A DNA stretch of 34,413 nucleotides from Avimonoglobus sp965151315 (GCA_965151315.1 CBCTZG010000028.1:1-34413); one strand, 5' to 3'; numbered from the stretch's first letter, positions 8,757 through 16,141 are shown. Notes: generated from the letters alone by a model not told the origin. Translations and numbers: made by a program.

Positions 8757-9303
8757 TTACGCCATTGCGCATTGAATCACACTTTGTTTTTTAATCGTAT
8801 AATATAAATGAAAATAGAGCAAAGTCCATTAAAGCATTGGTACAAGCGGATTATAGCGTTTACATAGTTTGATTTTTTGAAAAAGCTATAATAAACATTT
8901 ATTTTCATTTTCTCAAGCAATTTTACCATTGCATAAATATATTAATGTAGAATCTATGCCTTTTCCACTTTCTTATCTCCAATTCTGTTACTCTTGCAAA
9001 TATTTCCTATTCCTGCAATTTTTTGAACTCCTAAACTGTAACCCCACCATGGTAAAATGGAGTGGACACATAGTTGTACCCAAGTTTCTCCAAGGCTATA
9101 TCAAACCGTTTCTTTCCTGGAGAAAACTTTTTGATTTGCGCTTCAGATAGTTATGCGCGCACAATTCCTCCAAGGGCTCTCCCTTAATCGTTTGGAGGAC
9201 TCCGCCGCGTTGATAAGCCCTACCACAAAGTACCACGCCATACCATTTCTGCAAGCCTGCCGGCATATATCTGCAAAAATGCAAAGCTTCAACGTGCGTG
9301 ATC

Positions 9304-9348
9304 AAGCAGGGCAAAAATCATTTTTACTCCTGCTTTCACACTAGTGTG
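9304..9348. repeat. Imperfect hairpin plus 12-bp palindrome
   Basis: Bases 9304-9317 and 9321-9335 form an imperfect inverted repeat carrying the motif GCAGGAGTAAAAA and its variant. It is followed directly by the perfect palindrome CACACTAGTGTG (9337-9348). Confidence 0.45.
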
Positions 9349-9414
9349 CAATTTTTAATTTTTCCTCTTTTCTCCATCCCGGGAAACCCTGGATTTTACT
9401 ATGTTTTCCGGATT

Positions 9415-9490
9415 TTGAGGCAGGAGCAAAACACAATTTGAGACATGCTCCAAACATTATACTGTTTTTTATGTTTTACTCCTGCCTCAA
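9415..9490. repeat. 19-bp near-perfect inverted repeat
   Basis: The left arm 9415-9433 pairs with the right arm 9472-9490 at 18 of 19 positions around a 38-nt centre. The arms contain the same GCAGGAG(T/C)AAAA core seen at 9304-9335. A further single copy of the core lies at 9677-9689. The length suggests a real cruciform, a protein-binding pair or a miniature element. Confidence 0.55.
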
Positions 9491-9897
9491 GCTCTATTTT
9501 ACGGCATGCATAACGTCGATTCCATGAATCTAACAAGGAAAAAATATTCAAATTTAATGAAGTATATCCTTCAAAGCACAGCTGGACACTTATCTAAATT
9601 TATTAAAACAATATTTCCATTCCAAGCATCGCTTTTGTCTTTTTCAATCAAAATTTTTTTTAAAAAGTACTATAAATTTTTACTCCTGGTATTGAATCCT
9701 CCAAACATCGGGATTATAATGATGGTGTAAACATGGTAAGCAGTTTCAATGGTAGGCAGTTTGACAGAAAATTTCTGTTGGGTTAAGTATTCGGCAAGTA
9801 TGACGGGACAGGTATGTCTATTGTCTCTGCATATAAAAAGTATCGGAAAACAAATCAAAACATGATGTGTTTTTTACACATCTGCAATATGGCGAAT

Positions 9898-9946
9898 AAA
9901 AAGAATGTAGATAGATTCCACCGGAATCAGACTGCATTCTTTTTTT
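9898..9946. terminator. Bidirectional terminator-like hairpin
   Basis: Outer stem 9898-9910 with 9932-9944 (one wobble pair) encloses an inner ATTCC/GGAAT hairpin. A T-run follows on the plus strand and one is also present on the minus strand. No gene clearly ends here, so it may insulate the small gene and recombinase to the right. Confidence 0.45.
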
Positions 9947-10021
9947 ATCCAAAATCTTTTCGTACAAATCATTTTTTCGTCATACCCTCACGTAATAAAC
10001 AATACCAAAAATTTACAGAAT

Positions 10022-10105
10022 TTAGACGCGGCGATTTTACCGCTCTAAAGAACATATCCAGTCCGCCGCCGTCATCCGCATGGATCAGGCGGAAGGGACG
10101 GCGGC
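10022..10105. repeat. Two stem-loops ahead of the small-protein gene
   Basis: The first is TTAGA-C-GCGG (10022-10031) pairing with CCGC-TCTAA (10040-10048). The second has a 9-bp GC-rich stem, GCCGCCGTC (10065-10073) with GACGGCGGC (10097-10105), with an inner TCCGC/GCGGA pair. They could be part of a structured leader RNA or cis-acting DNA; function unknown. Confidence 0.4.
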
Positions 10106-10204
10106 AAATAATATTCAGAAACCAATGATAACGTTAAATTCTATCAAAAGACAGAATAAAATTTCCATTTTTTGAAAAAATAATCATGAAACGGAGGCGT
10201 GCCT

Positions 10205-10414
10205 ATGGAAATTATTCGCAGGAATGATAAAAAAATATTAGAAATCTGGCTGACAAATTCTGAAAAAAATGATGTAGCAATCCGCGAATCCTTAAAATCC
10301 CTATACAAAACATATCAGGCGCAAAAATTCACAGTTGCCGTATTTGAATCTGGCTCGGAGGATTTGTATGAAGGAACAAAACAGCTCCTGATTCAGAATA
10401 TTCATTTAACATAA
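10205..10414 (+). CDS. Small conserved-type protein upstream of recombinase
   Basis: 69-aa acidic/basic mixed protein beginning MEIIRRNDKKILEIW. The ATG at 10205 has a strong GGAGG site (10193-10197); an alternative GTG two codons earlier overlaps the spacing. I have seen similar small proteins beside large serine recombinases in Firmicute transposons, but no function is established that I can name. It ends just before a strong terminator and is separated from the recombinase by that terminator and a new promoter, so it is a separate transcription unit. A weak TTAAAT-17-TAAAAT promoter candidate lies at 10134-10162. It could be an element accessory factor, for example a directionality factor; that is speculation. 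Confidence 0.65.
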   Translation: MEIIRRNDKKILEIWLTNSEKNDVAIRESLKSLYKTYQAQKFTVAVFESGSEDLYEGTKQLLIQNIHLT

Positions 10415-10424
10415 ATCTAAATAT

Positions 10425-10452
10425 CGTGCGGCAAAAATTGCCGCACGTTTTT
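10425..10452 (+). terminator. Terminator of the small-protein gene
   Basis: A perfect 10-bp stem CGTGCGGCAA / TTGCCGCACG around an AAA loop, followed by TTTTTC. It lies immediately upstream of the recombinase promoter. Confidence 0.85.
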
Positions 10453-10455
10453 CAT

Positions 10456-10484
10456 TTGACTTTTTGTACAAATCATGGTACAAT
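10456..10484 (+). promoter_or_regulatory. Sigma-A promoter of the recombinase
   Basis: TTGACT (10456-10461), 17-bp spacer, TACAAT (10479-10484). Transcription from it would begin near 10491, which rules out upstream starts and fixes the recombinase start at 10518. Confidence 0.75.
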
Positions 10485-10517
10485 GTTATCTGTAAATATT
10501 ATGAAAGGAAAAACATC

Positions 10518-12668
10518 ATGGATAATTTATTTAATATCGCCGCATACTGCCGTATCTCCGTGGATTTGGAGCTGGATCGGGAAAATACCAGTATCGAAAA
10601 CCAAAAATCCATCATTCAGGATTTTGTGGCGCGCAAATTTCCCAGCGCCACGCTAACCTTTTATGAAGACCGGGACAAAAGCGGCTATACCTTTGAGCAG
10701 CGGGACGGCTATCAAAAAATGCGTTCAAAACTGATGTCCGGCGAACATGAAATCCTGATTGTCAAAGACTTTTCCCGTTTTGCCCGCCGGAACTCCAAGG
10801 GGCTTGTAGAACTGGAAGATTTAAGGGACGCCGGCGTACGCATCATATCAATCGGCGACAATATCGACTACCCCACCTATGACGATTGGCAGCAAATTCA
10901 ATTTCGTTTTCTCATCAATGAAATGCCGGTAACAGATACCAGCAAAAAGGTGCGCAATGTCATCAATCGCCGTCAAAGCGAGGGGCGGTGGATTTGCAGT
11001 GTTCCTTACGGCTATATTATTACAAATTCCAAAAAGATGATATACGAACCAGATCCGGAAGCGGCTGAAATTGTTCAGATGGTTTTTAAACTCTATAATG
11101 ATGGCTGGGGGTACAAAAAAATCGCAAACCATCTCACAGATTTAAAGATCCCAACCCCCCGCGCCCGGGAACGCGACCGGAAAATCGCCAGCGGCGAAGA
11201 AACAAAAATCAAATGCAAATCGGCATGGAGCATTGTGACTGTGCAAGGCATTCTGACAAATGATTTTTATATCGGTACCCTGCGGCAGCGAAAATATACG
11301 CGCAAGCGCATTAACGGCGATGACAAAAAGCTTGCTGACGAAAATCATATTGTTTTTGAAAATTATCACGAACCTATCGTAGATTACAAAACCTTTGCGC
11401 TGACAAAGGAATTAATGGCAAAGCGCACCGCCTCCAACTACCGCGGTGTAAAAAAATACGCCAACGACTATTCCGGCTTGCTGCGCTGCGGCGACTGCGG
11501 CTCGCCCATGTTTTCCATGAGCCGCTCCGACCTGGCTCCCGCCTACCGTTGCGGCGCCTATCATCAGCGCGGATTAAAGGGCTGCACTTCCCACCATGTG
11601 CGCACGGAACTATTGGACACGCTGGTAAAATCCTATTTAACGCGCATTCGCAGCAATGCAATGGAGATGGTTTCGCAGCTAACCGACGCGATCAGGCAAG
11701 AAAAAAACAATACGGCCCAAAGCGAATCTTTATTGGAACAACTGGAACGGCAGCACTTTGAAACAAAAGAGGAGTTAAAAGCGCTGGCACGCCAAAAAAT
11801 CCGGGATACTGCAAAAAATCCTGAAAAACAGGATTTATATGATGAATTGTACAGCGAATTAGAACAGGATTTAACAAATAAGCTGGAGGGGATCTCCAAC
11901 CAAATTGCAATGACGGTTAACCGACAGAATACGTTGATACGCACGAATCGAACGGCAAAAACGGCCTTGGAAATATTTGATGATATTCTGGAAAAGGATA
12001 AGCTGGACAGACGCGATTTGGAATTGATTCTGGATGAAATTCTCGTCTATGAGGACCACATTGAAATCAAGCTCAAGCGCGACATTGACACACTTTTAAA
12101 GTTGGGAACAACGGAGGACGCTGCAAATTTTAATTTCGGCGATAGGAATAGCTTACAAATTACCAGTTCTGTGCCGCGGCACAAGGACAAGGTTCTTATC
12201 GTCAATGTTATCAACAGCGGCGACCCTTTAGAGATTTATACGGAAAAAGACGGAGAGGTCATTTTTAAAAAATATTCGCCCATTGGCGAACTGGGAGATT
12301 TCGCCGTCAGCTACGCGGAAACGCTAGCGAAAACCTGCGGCAAGGGGGCCTGCATCACCGACCGGGACAGCGTGATCGCGGTTTCTGGCGTCCCCAAGAA
12401 AGAACTGATGGAAAAACGGGTCAGCTCTGAGCTGGAGAATGTGATGACTGAAAAAACACCCTTTAAGTCCCAGGGCTTTGATTCCGGGATCACCATTGCG
12501 GAGGGTGTGGACAAATATAATGCCGGGGTTGTTGTCCCCATCCTTTCCGAGGGCGACACCATCGGCTCGGTAATCTTTATTCTCAATGACGGTGAGCAAG
12601 TGAGCGAGGTAGAATCGAAGCTGGCGGAGTCCGCCGCTGGATTTTTAGGCAAACATATCGAAGGCTGA
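10518..12668 (+). CDS. Large serine recombinase fused in frame to SpoVT C-terminal part
   Basis: 716-aa hybrid protein. Residues 1-567 are a TndX/TnpX-type large serine recombinase: catalytic Ser14 in AAYCRIS, the resolvase domain to about 150 with DFSRFARR, a Recombinase domain about 165-290, a zinc ribbon with Cys324, Cys327, Cys345 and Cys356, then a coiled coil about 390-480. Residues 568-716 match SpoVT from about its residue 31 onward: GDPLEIYTEKDGEVIFKKYS, then the GAF-like sensor domain ending AAGFLGKHIEG. Such recombinases excise and integrate mobile elements; SpoVT is a forespore regulator. The start is the ATG at 10518 after AAAGGA. Base composition rises from AT-rich to GC-rich across the join. 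I infer the gene spans the right attachment junction of an element inserted in spoVT. Whether the hybrid is active is unknown. Confidence 0.88.
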   Translation: MDNLFNIAAYCRISVDLELDRENTSIENQKSIIQDFVARKFPSATLTFYEDRDKSGYTFEQRDGYQKMRSKLMSGEHEILIVKDFSRFARRNSKGLVELEDLRDAGVRIISIGDNIDYPTYDDWQQIQFRFLINEMPVTDTSKKVRNVINRRQSEGRWICSVPYGYIITNSKKMIYEPDPEAAEIVQMVFKLYNDGWGYKKIANHLTDLKIPTPRARERDRKIASGEETKIKCKSAWSIVTVQGILTNDFYIGTLRQRKYTRKRINGDDKKLADENHIVFENYHEPIVDYKTFALTKELMAKRTASNYRGVKKYANDYSGLLRCGDCGSPMFSMSRSDLAPAYRCGAYHQRGLKGCTSHHVRTELLDTLVKSYLTRIRSNAMEMVSQLTDAIRQEKNNTAQSESLLEQLERQHFETKEELKALARQKIRDTAKNPEKQDLYDELYSELEQDLTNKLEGISNQIAMTVNRQNTLIRTNRTAKTALEIFDDILEKDKLDRRDLELILDEILVYEDHIEIKLKRDIDTLLKLGTTEDAANFNFGDRNSLQITSSVPRHKDKVLIVNVINSGDPLEIYTEKDGEVIFKKYSPIGELGDFAVSYAETLAKTCGKGACITDRDSVIAVSGVPKKELMEKRVSSELENVMTEKTPFKSQGFDSGITIAEGVDKYNAGVVVPILSEGDTIGSVIFILNDGEQVSEVESKLAESAAGFLGKHIEG
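12213..12240. other. Candidate right attachment junction (recombinase/spoVT join)
   Basis: Protein similarity switches from recombinase to SpoVT at codon GGC (12219-12221), within AACAGCGGCGACCC. The crossover of a serine recombinase should lie within a few bases of this point. The exact core dinucleotide cannot be set without the left junction, which is outside the window. Confidence 0.6.
12219..12668 (+). pseudogene. spoVT: 3' part of spoVT (5' part missing)
   Basis: This 149-codon stretch aligns colinearly with SpoVT of sporulating Firmicutes from GDPLEI to its end: the second half of the swapped-hairpin AbrB domain (KKYSPIGELGDF), ITDRDSVIAVSGVPKKE, then GVVVPILSEGDTIGSVIF and a C-terminal ESAAGFLG helix. 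Intact SpoVT is about 178 residues; the first ~30, with the VRRIDDLGRVVIPKEIR DNA-binding segment, are absent here and nowhere else in the window. The frame is open with no decay, as expected if it is still usable after excision or was interrupted recently. A terminator follows at 12693. Confidence 0.85.
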
Positions 12669-12692
12669 AATAAACTTGGCCCATTGTCTGGG

Positions 12693-12726
12693 AAACAGGC
12701 CGCAGAACGCATGCGGTCTGTTTTCA
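12693..12726 (+). terminator. Terminator after the spoVT 3' part
   Basis: A 12-bp stem with one G-U pair (12693-12704 with 12712-12723) ends in TTTT. It is the expected terminator of a monocistronic spoVT gene. Confidence 0.75.
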
Positions 12727-12870
12727 TTTCCCCGATTTTGCAGCGCTTCCAATATTATGATATTTCCAAAGCAATCGTCGTATCCCGGCGGCAACGTCCG
12801 GTGGTTTCCCAGTCTATTTTTGCACGGCCTGTCCTCCGGCCCGCTTTTTGCTGCGTTTGGAGAGAGCCAT

Positions 12871-12911
12871 CAAAAAAGCAAAGGGCACCGCTTCTTGCAG
12901 AACCCTTTGCT
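12871..12911 (-). terminator. Terminator of pta-ackA
   Basis: On the minus strand a 9-bp stem AGCAAAGGG / CCCTTTGCT (12903-12911 with 12877-12885) is followed by a T-run of six. It lies about 20 bp beyond the ackA stop. Confidence 0.85.
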
Positions 12912-12929
12912 GAATGGTTTTATTTTGAA

Positions 12930-14132
12930 TTATTTCCCTTCCACCAAACGCTTGGTATCAATGGCAATCATCAATTCCTCATTGGTGGGGATCACTAAGG
13001 TCTTCACCGCCGCCCCGGGTGCGGAAATATCCATTGCCTGGCCCCGGATCTGGTTCTTTTCTTTGTTGATTTCGATACCCATAAAGCCCAGACCGTCCAC
13101 AATCGCCGCCCTGGCCCGCGCGTCGTTTTCCCCAACGCCGGCCGTAAACACAACCGCGTCTACACCGCCCATCGCGGCCGCATACGCGCCGATCAGCTTC
13201 TTGACACTATAGGAAAACATATCTAAAGCCAGCTGTGCCCGGTCATTGCCATCAGCGGCTGCCGCTGTCAAATCCCGGAAATCGCTGCTGATGCCGGAAA
13301 CCCCGAATACACCAGATTTTTTGTTCATCAAGGCGTCTACGTCCTTGGCCGACAAATTCTCATTTTCCATAATAAATGTGACCACCGCCGGATCCATAGA
13401 GCCCGTCCGGGTCCCCATCACAACACCGTCCAGAGGCGTAAAGCCCATGGATGTATCCACACATTTGCCGTTCTTCACAGCTGTGACGCTGGAGCCGTTG
13501 CCCAAATGGCATGTAATGATCTTCAGGCTCTCTATGGGCTTGGCCAGCATTTTGGCCGCTTCCTGGGCTACATATTTATGGCTTGTGCCGTGGAATCCAA
13601 ATTTCCGGATCTTATATTTTTCGTAATATTCATAGGGCAGCGCGTACATATAGGCTTCCTTGGGCATAGTCTGATGGAAGGCCGTATCAAATACCGCTAC
13701 CTGCTGTACGCCCGGCATAATCTTTTCACAGGCCTCAATCCCGGTAATGTTGGGCGGGTTGTGCAGCGGCGCCAGGGGTATGCACATTTTTAAGGCTTCC
13801 TTGACCTTCCCGTCAATAATGTAGGAATCGGCAAAGTATTCGCCGCCGTGTACCACCCGGTGGCCGACGGCCCCGATCTCGCTCATGGCGGAAATCACAC
13901 CGTGCTCCGGATCGACCAGTGCGTCTACTACCATCTGGATGGCGTCGGCATGGTCGTTCATTTGCTTTTCAATCTTTGCGGCCGTATTTTTCACCAGGTT
14001 CTTATGCTGCAGGTTGGAGCCGTAAATCCCAATTCGCTCGCAAAGGCCTTTGGCCAGAACGGTTACAGTATCCATGTCGATCAGCTGATACTTTAAGGAT
14101 GAACTGCCCGCGTTGATAACCAATACTTTCAT
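12930..14132 (-). CDS. ackA: Acetate kinase
   Basis: 400-aa acetate kinase, the usual length. It converts acetyl phosphate and ADP to acetate and ATP, the substrate-level phosphorylation step of fermentation in the cytoplasm. Visible family features are the N-terminal VINAGSSSLKYQL phosphate-binding loop, GHRVVHGG, FHGTSHKYV, HLGNGSSV, the MGTRTGSMDP motif and FTAGVGEND near the C-terminus. The start at 14132 is preceded by AAAGGAG 8 bp upstream; longer versions extend into the pta stop region. It follows pta by 22 bp, so the two form one operon ending in the terminator at 12871-12911. Confidence 0.98.
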   Translation of the reverse strand: MKVLVINAGSSSLKYQLIDMDTVTVLAKGLCERIGIYGSNLQHKNLVKNTAAKIEKQMNDHADAIQMVVDALVDPEHGVISAMSEIGAVGHRVVHGGEYFADSYIIDGKVKEALKMCIPLAPLHNPPNITGIEACEKIMPGVQQVAVFDTAFHQTMPKEAYMYALPYEYYEKYKIRKFGFHGTSHKYVAQEAAKMLAKPIESLKIITCHLGNGSSVTAVKNGKCVDTSMGFTPLDGVVMGTRTGSMDPAVVTFIMENENLSAKDVDALMNKKSGVFGVSGISSDFRDLTAAAADGNDRAQLALDMFSYSVKKLIGAYAAAMGGVDAVVFTAGVGENDARARAAIVDGLGFMGIEINKEKNQIRGQAMDISAPGAAVKTLVIPTNEELMIAIDTKRLVEGK

Positions 14133-14154
14133 GATTGAAACTCCTTTCCTATGC

Positions 14155-15159
14155 TTATTCCGTATCCTGTGCCTGTACGCAGGTAATGGCCACAACGCCG
14201 GCGATATCCGCCGCTGAGCAGCCTCTGGACAGGTCGTTAACCGGTTTTTTGATGCCTTGGAGCACAGGGCCGTAGGCCTCCGCCTTCGCCAGCCGCTGGG
14301 CCAGCTTATAGCCGATATTGCCCGCGTTCAGGTCCGGGAATACCAGTACGTTGGCGCTGCCCGCAATCTCTGATCCCGGCGCTTTGGACGCACCTACCGA
14401 CGGGACGATGGCCGCATCTAACTGGAGCTCGCCGTCCAGCTTTAGATCCGGCCGCTTTTCCTTCGCCAGCCTGGTGGCTTCCTGCATCTTATCCACCAGC
14501 GGGCTCTTGGCGCTGCCATAGGTAGAGTAGGAGAGCATGGCTACCTTCGGTTCCGCCCCCACCAGCTGCTTGAAGGACGCTGCCGAGGAAATGGCGATCT
14601 CGGAAACTGCCTCTGCGTCCGGATCCTCATTCAGGCCGCTGTCCGCAAAAATAAATGTTCCCTTTTCACCGTATTCACAATCCGGTACGACAATGACAAA
14701 AAACGCAGATACCAGCTTTGTGCCCGGCTTTGTCTTTAAAATCTGCAGGGACGGCCGGATCACATTCGCAGAGGAATTGCAGGCGCCGGCTACCATGCCG
14801 TCCGCTTCTCCCTCGTTCACCATCATCACGCCGAAATATAACGTGTTTTTAATGGTTTCTGCCGCCGCTTCCGGGGTCATCCCTTTGTTTTTGCGCAGCG
14901 CGTACAGCTTGTCCCCATAGGCAGCCGTTTTATCGCTTGTTTCCGGGTCAATGATCCGGGCGCCGGTAATATCCAGTCCCTTGGCCGCCGCCATCTCCCG
15001 GATTTTGTTTTCATTCCCCAGGATAATCAGCTTGGCATACCCCTCCCGCAAGACTGTCTGGGCCGCCTCTAAGGTGCGGATATCCTCCCCCTCGGCCAGC
15101 ACAATTGTTTTTAAATCCTGCTTCGCACGCTCTTTCAGCTTGTCGGTAAAAGCACTCAT
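14155..15159 (-). CDS. pta: Phosphate acetyltransferase
   Basis: 334-aa short-form phosphate acetyltransferase without the N-terminal DRTGG regulatory part found in enterobacteria. It transfers acetyl from CoA to phosphate, supplying acetyl phosphate to the acetate kinase encoded 22 bp downstream. Typical segments are IVLAEGEDIRTLEAA, ADGMVAGACNSSANVIRP, GTFIFADSGLNEDPDAE, MLSYSTYGSAKSP and NVLVFPDLNAGNIGYK. AAAGGAG lies 13 bp before the ATG, a long spacing, but no in-frame start fits better. Transcribed from the promoter at 15201-15229, divergent from ruvX. Confidence 0.98.
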   Translation of the reverse strand: MSAFTDKLKERAKQDLKTIVLAEGEDIRTLEAAQTVLREGYAKLIILGNENKIREMAAAKGLDITGARIIDPETSDKTAAYGDKLYALRKNKGMTPEAAAETIKNTLYFGVMMVNEGEADGMVAGACNSSANVIRPSLQILKTKPGTKLVSAFFVIVVPDCEYGEKGTFIFADSGLNEDPDAEAVSEIAISSAASFKQLVGAEPKVAMLSYSTYGSAKSPLVDKMQEATRLAKEKRPDLKLDGELQLDAAIVPSVGASKAPGSEIAGSANVLVFPDLNAGNIGYKLAQRLAKAEAYGPVLQGIKKPVNDLSRGCSAADIAGVVAITCVQAQDTE

Positions 15160-15200
15160 TCTTGTTTCGCATCTCCTTTTTTTAATCCCAATTCCTGTCT

Positions 15201-15229
15201 ATTATACACCCCGTCCCGGAATTTTACAA
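15201..15229 (-). promoter_or_regulatory. Sigma-A promoter of pta-ackA
   Basis: Minus strand TTGTAA (15224-15229), 17-bp spacer, TATAAT (15201-15206), about 42 bp upstream of the pta start. Confidence 0.75.
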
Positions 15230-15236
15230 GGGTTTC

Positions 15237-15265
15237 TTGCAAATTTAGCCAAAGTGTCGTATAAT
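15237..15265 (+). promoter_or_regulatory. Sigma-A promoter of ruvX
   Basis: TTGCAA (15237-15242), 17-bp spacer, TATAAT (15260-15265), about 25 bp before the ruvX start and back-to-back with the pta promoter. Confidence 0.75.
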
Positions 15266-15289
15266 AAGGAAGAAAGGATCGGTGAACAT

Positions 15290-15700
15290 ATGCGTATTTT
15301 AGGGATCGACTACGGAGACAGCCGCGTGGGCATTGCCGCCAGCGACCTAATGGGCTGGACGGCCCAGGGGGTGCGGACAATCCCAAACCACAGTGAAAGA
15401 CAGCTTTTGCGTGAGCTTTCCGCCGTTTTGGCGGAATACCAGCCGGAAAGAATCGTCGTCGGCCTGCCGAAAAACATGGACGGTACCCAAGGCTTCCGCG
15501 CGGAGGCCACATACAAATTTGCAGAGACCCTGAAAACAGTTTACCCGGGAGAAATCATCTTCTGGGACGAACGGCTTTCCACTGTGAGTGCCGCCCGGAT
15601 TCTCAACGAAACCAACACCCGGGGAAAAAACCGCAAAAAAGTTTTGGACACGGTGGCGGCATGTATTATTTTAGAAAATTATTTAAACAGTTTAAAATAA
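15290..15700 (+). CDS. ruvX: RuvX/YqgF Holliday-junction resolvase-like nuclease
   Basis: 136-aa RNase H-fold protein, normal length for the family. In E. coli the homologue acts in 16S rRNA 5' processing; others are described as resolvases. Motifs: ILGIDYGDSRVGIAASD at the N-terminus with the catalytic Asp, IVVGLPKNMDGTQG in the middle, and FWDERLSTVSA then DTVAACIILENYL near the end. The ATG at 15290 lies between a sigma-A promoter and the conserved MRILGIDYG start. It precedes the DUF1292 gene, an arrangement common in Firmicutes (yrrK-yrzB). Confidence 0.95.
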   Translation: MRILGIDYGDSRVGIAASDLMGWTAQGVRTIPNHSERQLLRELSAVLAEYQPERIVVGLPKNMDGTQGFRAEATYKFAETLKTVYPGEIIFWDERLSTVSAARILNETNTRGKNRKKVLDTVAACIILENYLNSLK

Positions 15701-15703
15701 TGA

Positions 15704-15732
15704 TTGACTTTCTCTGCTGTGTATATTACAAT
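15704..15732 (+). promoter_or_regulatory. Sigma-A promoter of the DUF1292 gene
   Basis: TTGACT (15704-15709), 17-bp spacer, TACAAT (15727-15732), beginning right after the ruvX stop. Confidence 0.65.
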
Positions 15733-15794
15733 AATGAAAAATGGGGTATAAAATCCCCCAAATATTAAATACTAAGGACAATGAGGTGAACTTA

Positions 15795-16067
15795 ATGGAA
15801 GAGAATATTATCGTATTGGAAGATGAAAACGGCAATCAGATTGACTTTGAGGCCATCGACGTATACGAGTACAGCGGCAAGACCTACTTCGCGCTGCTAG
15901 AGGTCATGGACGAGGGCGAGGAGAACGACGAGGTGCTGATCATGCGGGTGGAACAGGGCGAAAATGAAGACGAACCCGAGCTGGTAGCCGTAGAAGACGA
16001 CGCGGAGCTGGAGGCGGCCTTTGCGGAATTTGTCCGCCGGGACAGTGAAGATTTTGAGGAAGAATAA
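15795..16067 (+). CDS. DUF1292 (YrzB-like) small acidic protein
   Basis: 90-aa highly acidic protein with the DUF1292 pattern: IVLEDENGNQIDFE, then YFALLEV, then a VLIMRVE strand and an EDEPELVAVEDDAELE segment. Function is not established. Genes of this family commonly sit next to ruvX in Firmicutes, as here. I chose the ATG at 15795 with GAGGTGA 7 bp upstream; a longer frame from 15741 begins too close to the predicted transcription start. The C-terminus is almost entirely Asp/Glu. Confidence 0.9.
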   Translation: MEENIIVLEDENGNQIDFEAIDVYEYSGKTYFALLEVMDEGEENDEVLIMRVEQGENEDEPELVAVEDDAELEAAFAEFVRRDSEDFEEE

Positions 16068-16107
16068 TATTTGTAACAAAATTGTAGTGAAAACTACTAA
16101 AAAAGAC

Positions 16108-16135
16108 TTGATTTTTTGAAATTCCATGGTATAAT
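16108..16135 (+). promoter_or_regulatory. Promoter of the 6S-like RNA
   Basis: TTGATT (16108-16113), 16-bp spacer, TATAAT (16130-16135). The next transcribed base would be near 16142, where the RNA's closing stem begins. Confidence 0.65.
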
Positions 16136-16141
16136 ATAATC

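Larger units (their letters stand above)
8731..10204. other. 1.5-kb gene-free, repeat-rich stretch
   Basis: I see no gene I can support here. Candidate frames (for example 9096-9314 on the minus strand and 9506-9730 on the plus strand) have no recognisable family and poor context. The stretch is AT-rich and holds several inverted repeats, copies of a GCAGGAGTAAAA-like motif, and nested hairpins near its right end. It may contain decayed mobile-element sequence or cis-acting sites of the element whose recombinase lies just downstream. Confidence 0.5.

Noticed and set aside
9096..9314. 72-aa minus-strand frame in the gene-free stretch, considered as a transposase remnant
   Set aside because: No recognisable family motif, no convincing ribosome site, and the surrounding DNA has only short repeats; I could not support an insertion-sequence call.
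8731..10204. Search for the left end of the spoVT insertion (spoVT codons 1-30) on either strand
   Set aside because: No sequence encoding the VRRIDDLGRVVIPKEIR region was found here or elsewhere in the window, so the left junction is judged to lie outside.
10464..10517. Upstream extension of the recombinase frame
   Set aside because: The extension begins inside the promoter, between the -35 and -10 boxes, so it cannot be transcribed from it; the ATG at 10518 has a good ribosome site.
12311..12727. Minus-strand open frames opposite the SpoVT part
   Set aside because: Shadow frames in GC-richer DNA; the plus strand matches a known family throughout.
16084..16097. Short GTAGT/ACTAC hairpin after the DUF1292 gene considered as a terminator
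   Set aside because: Only 5 bp and followed by A rather than T on the coding strand.
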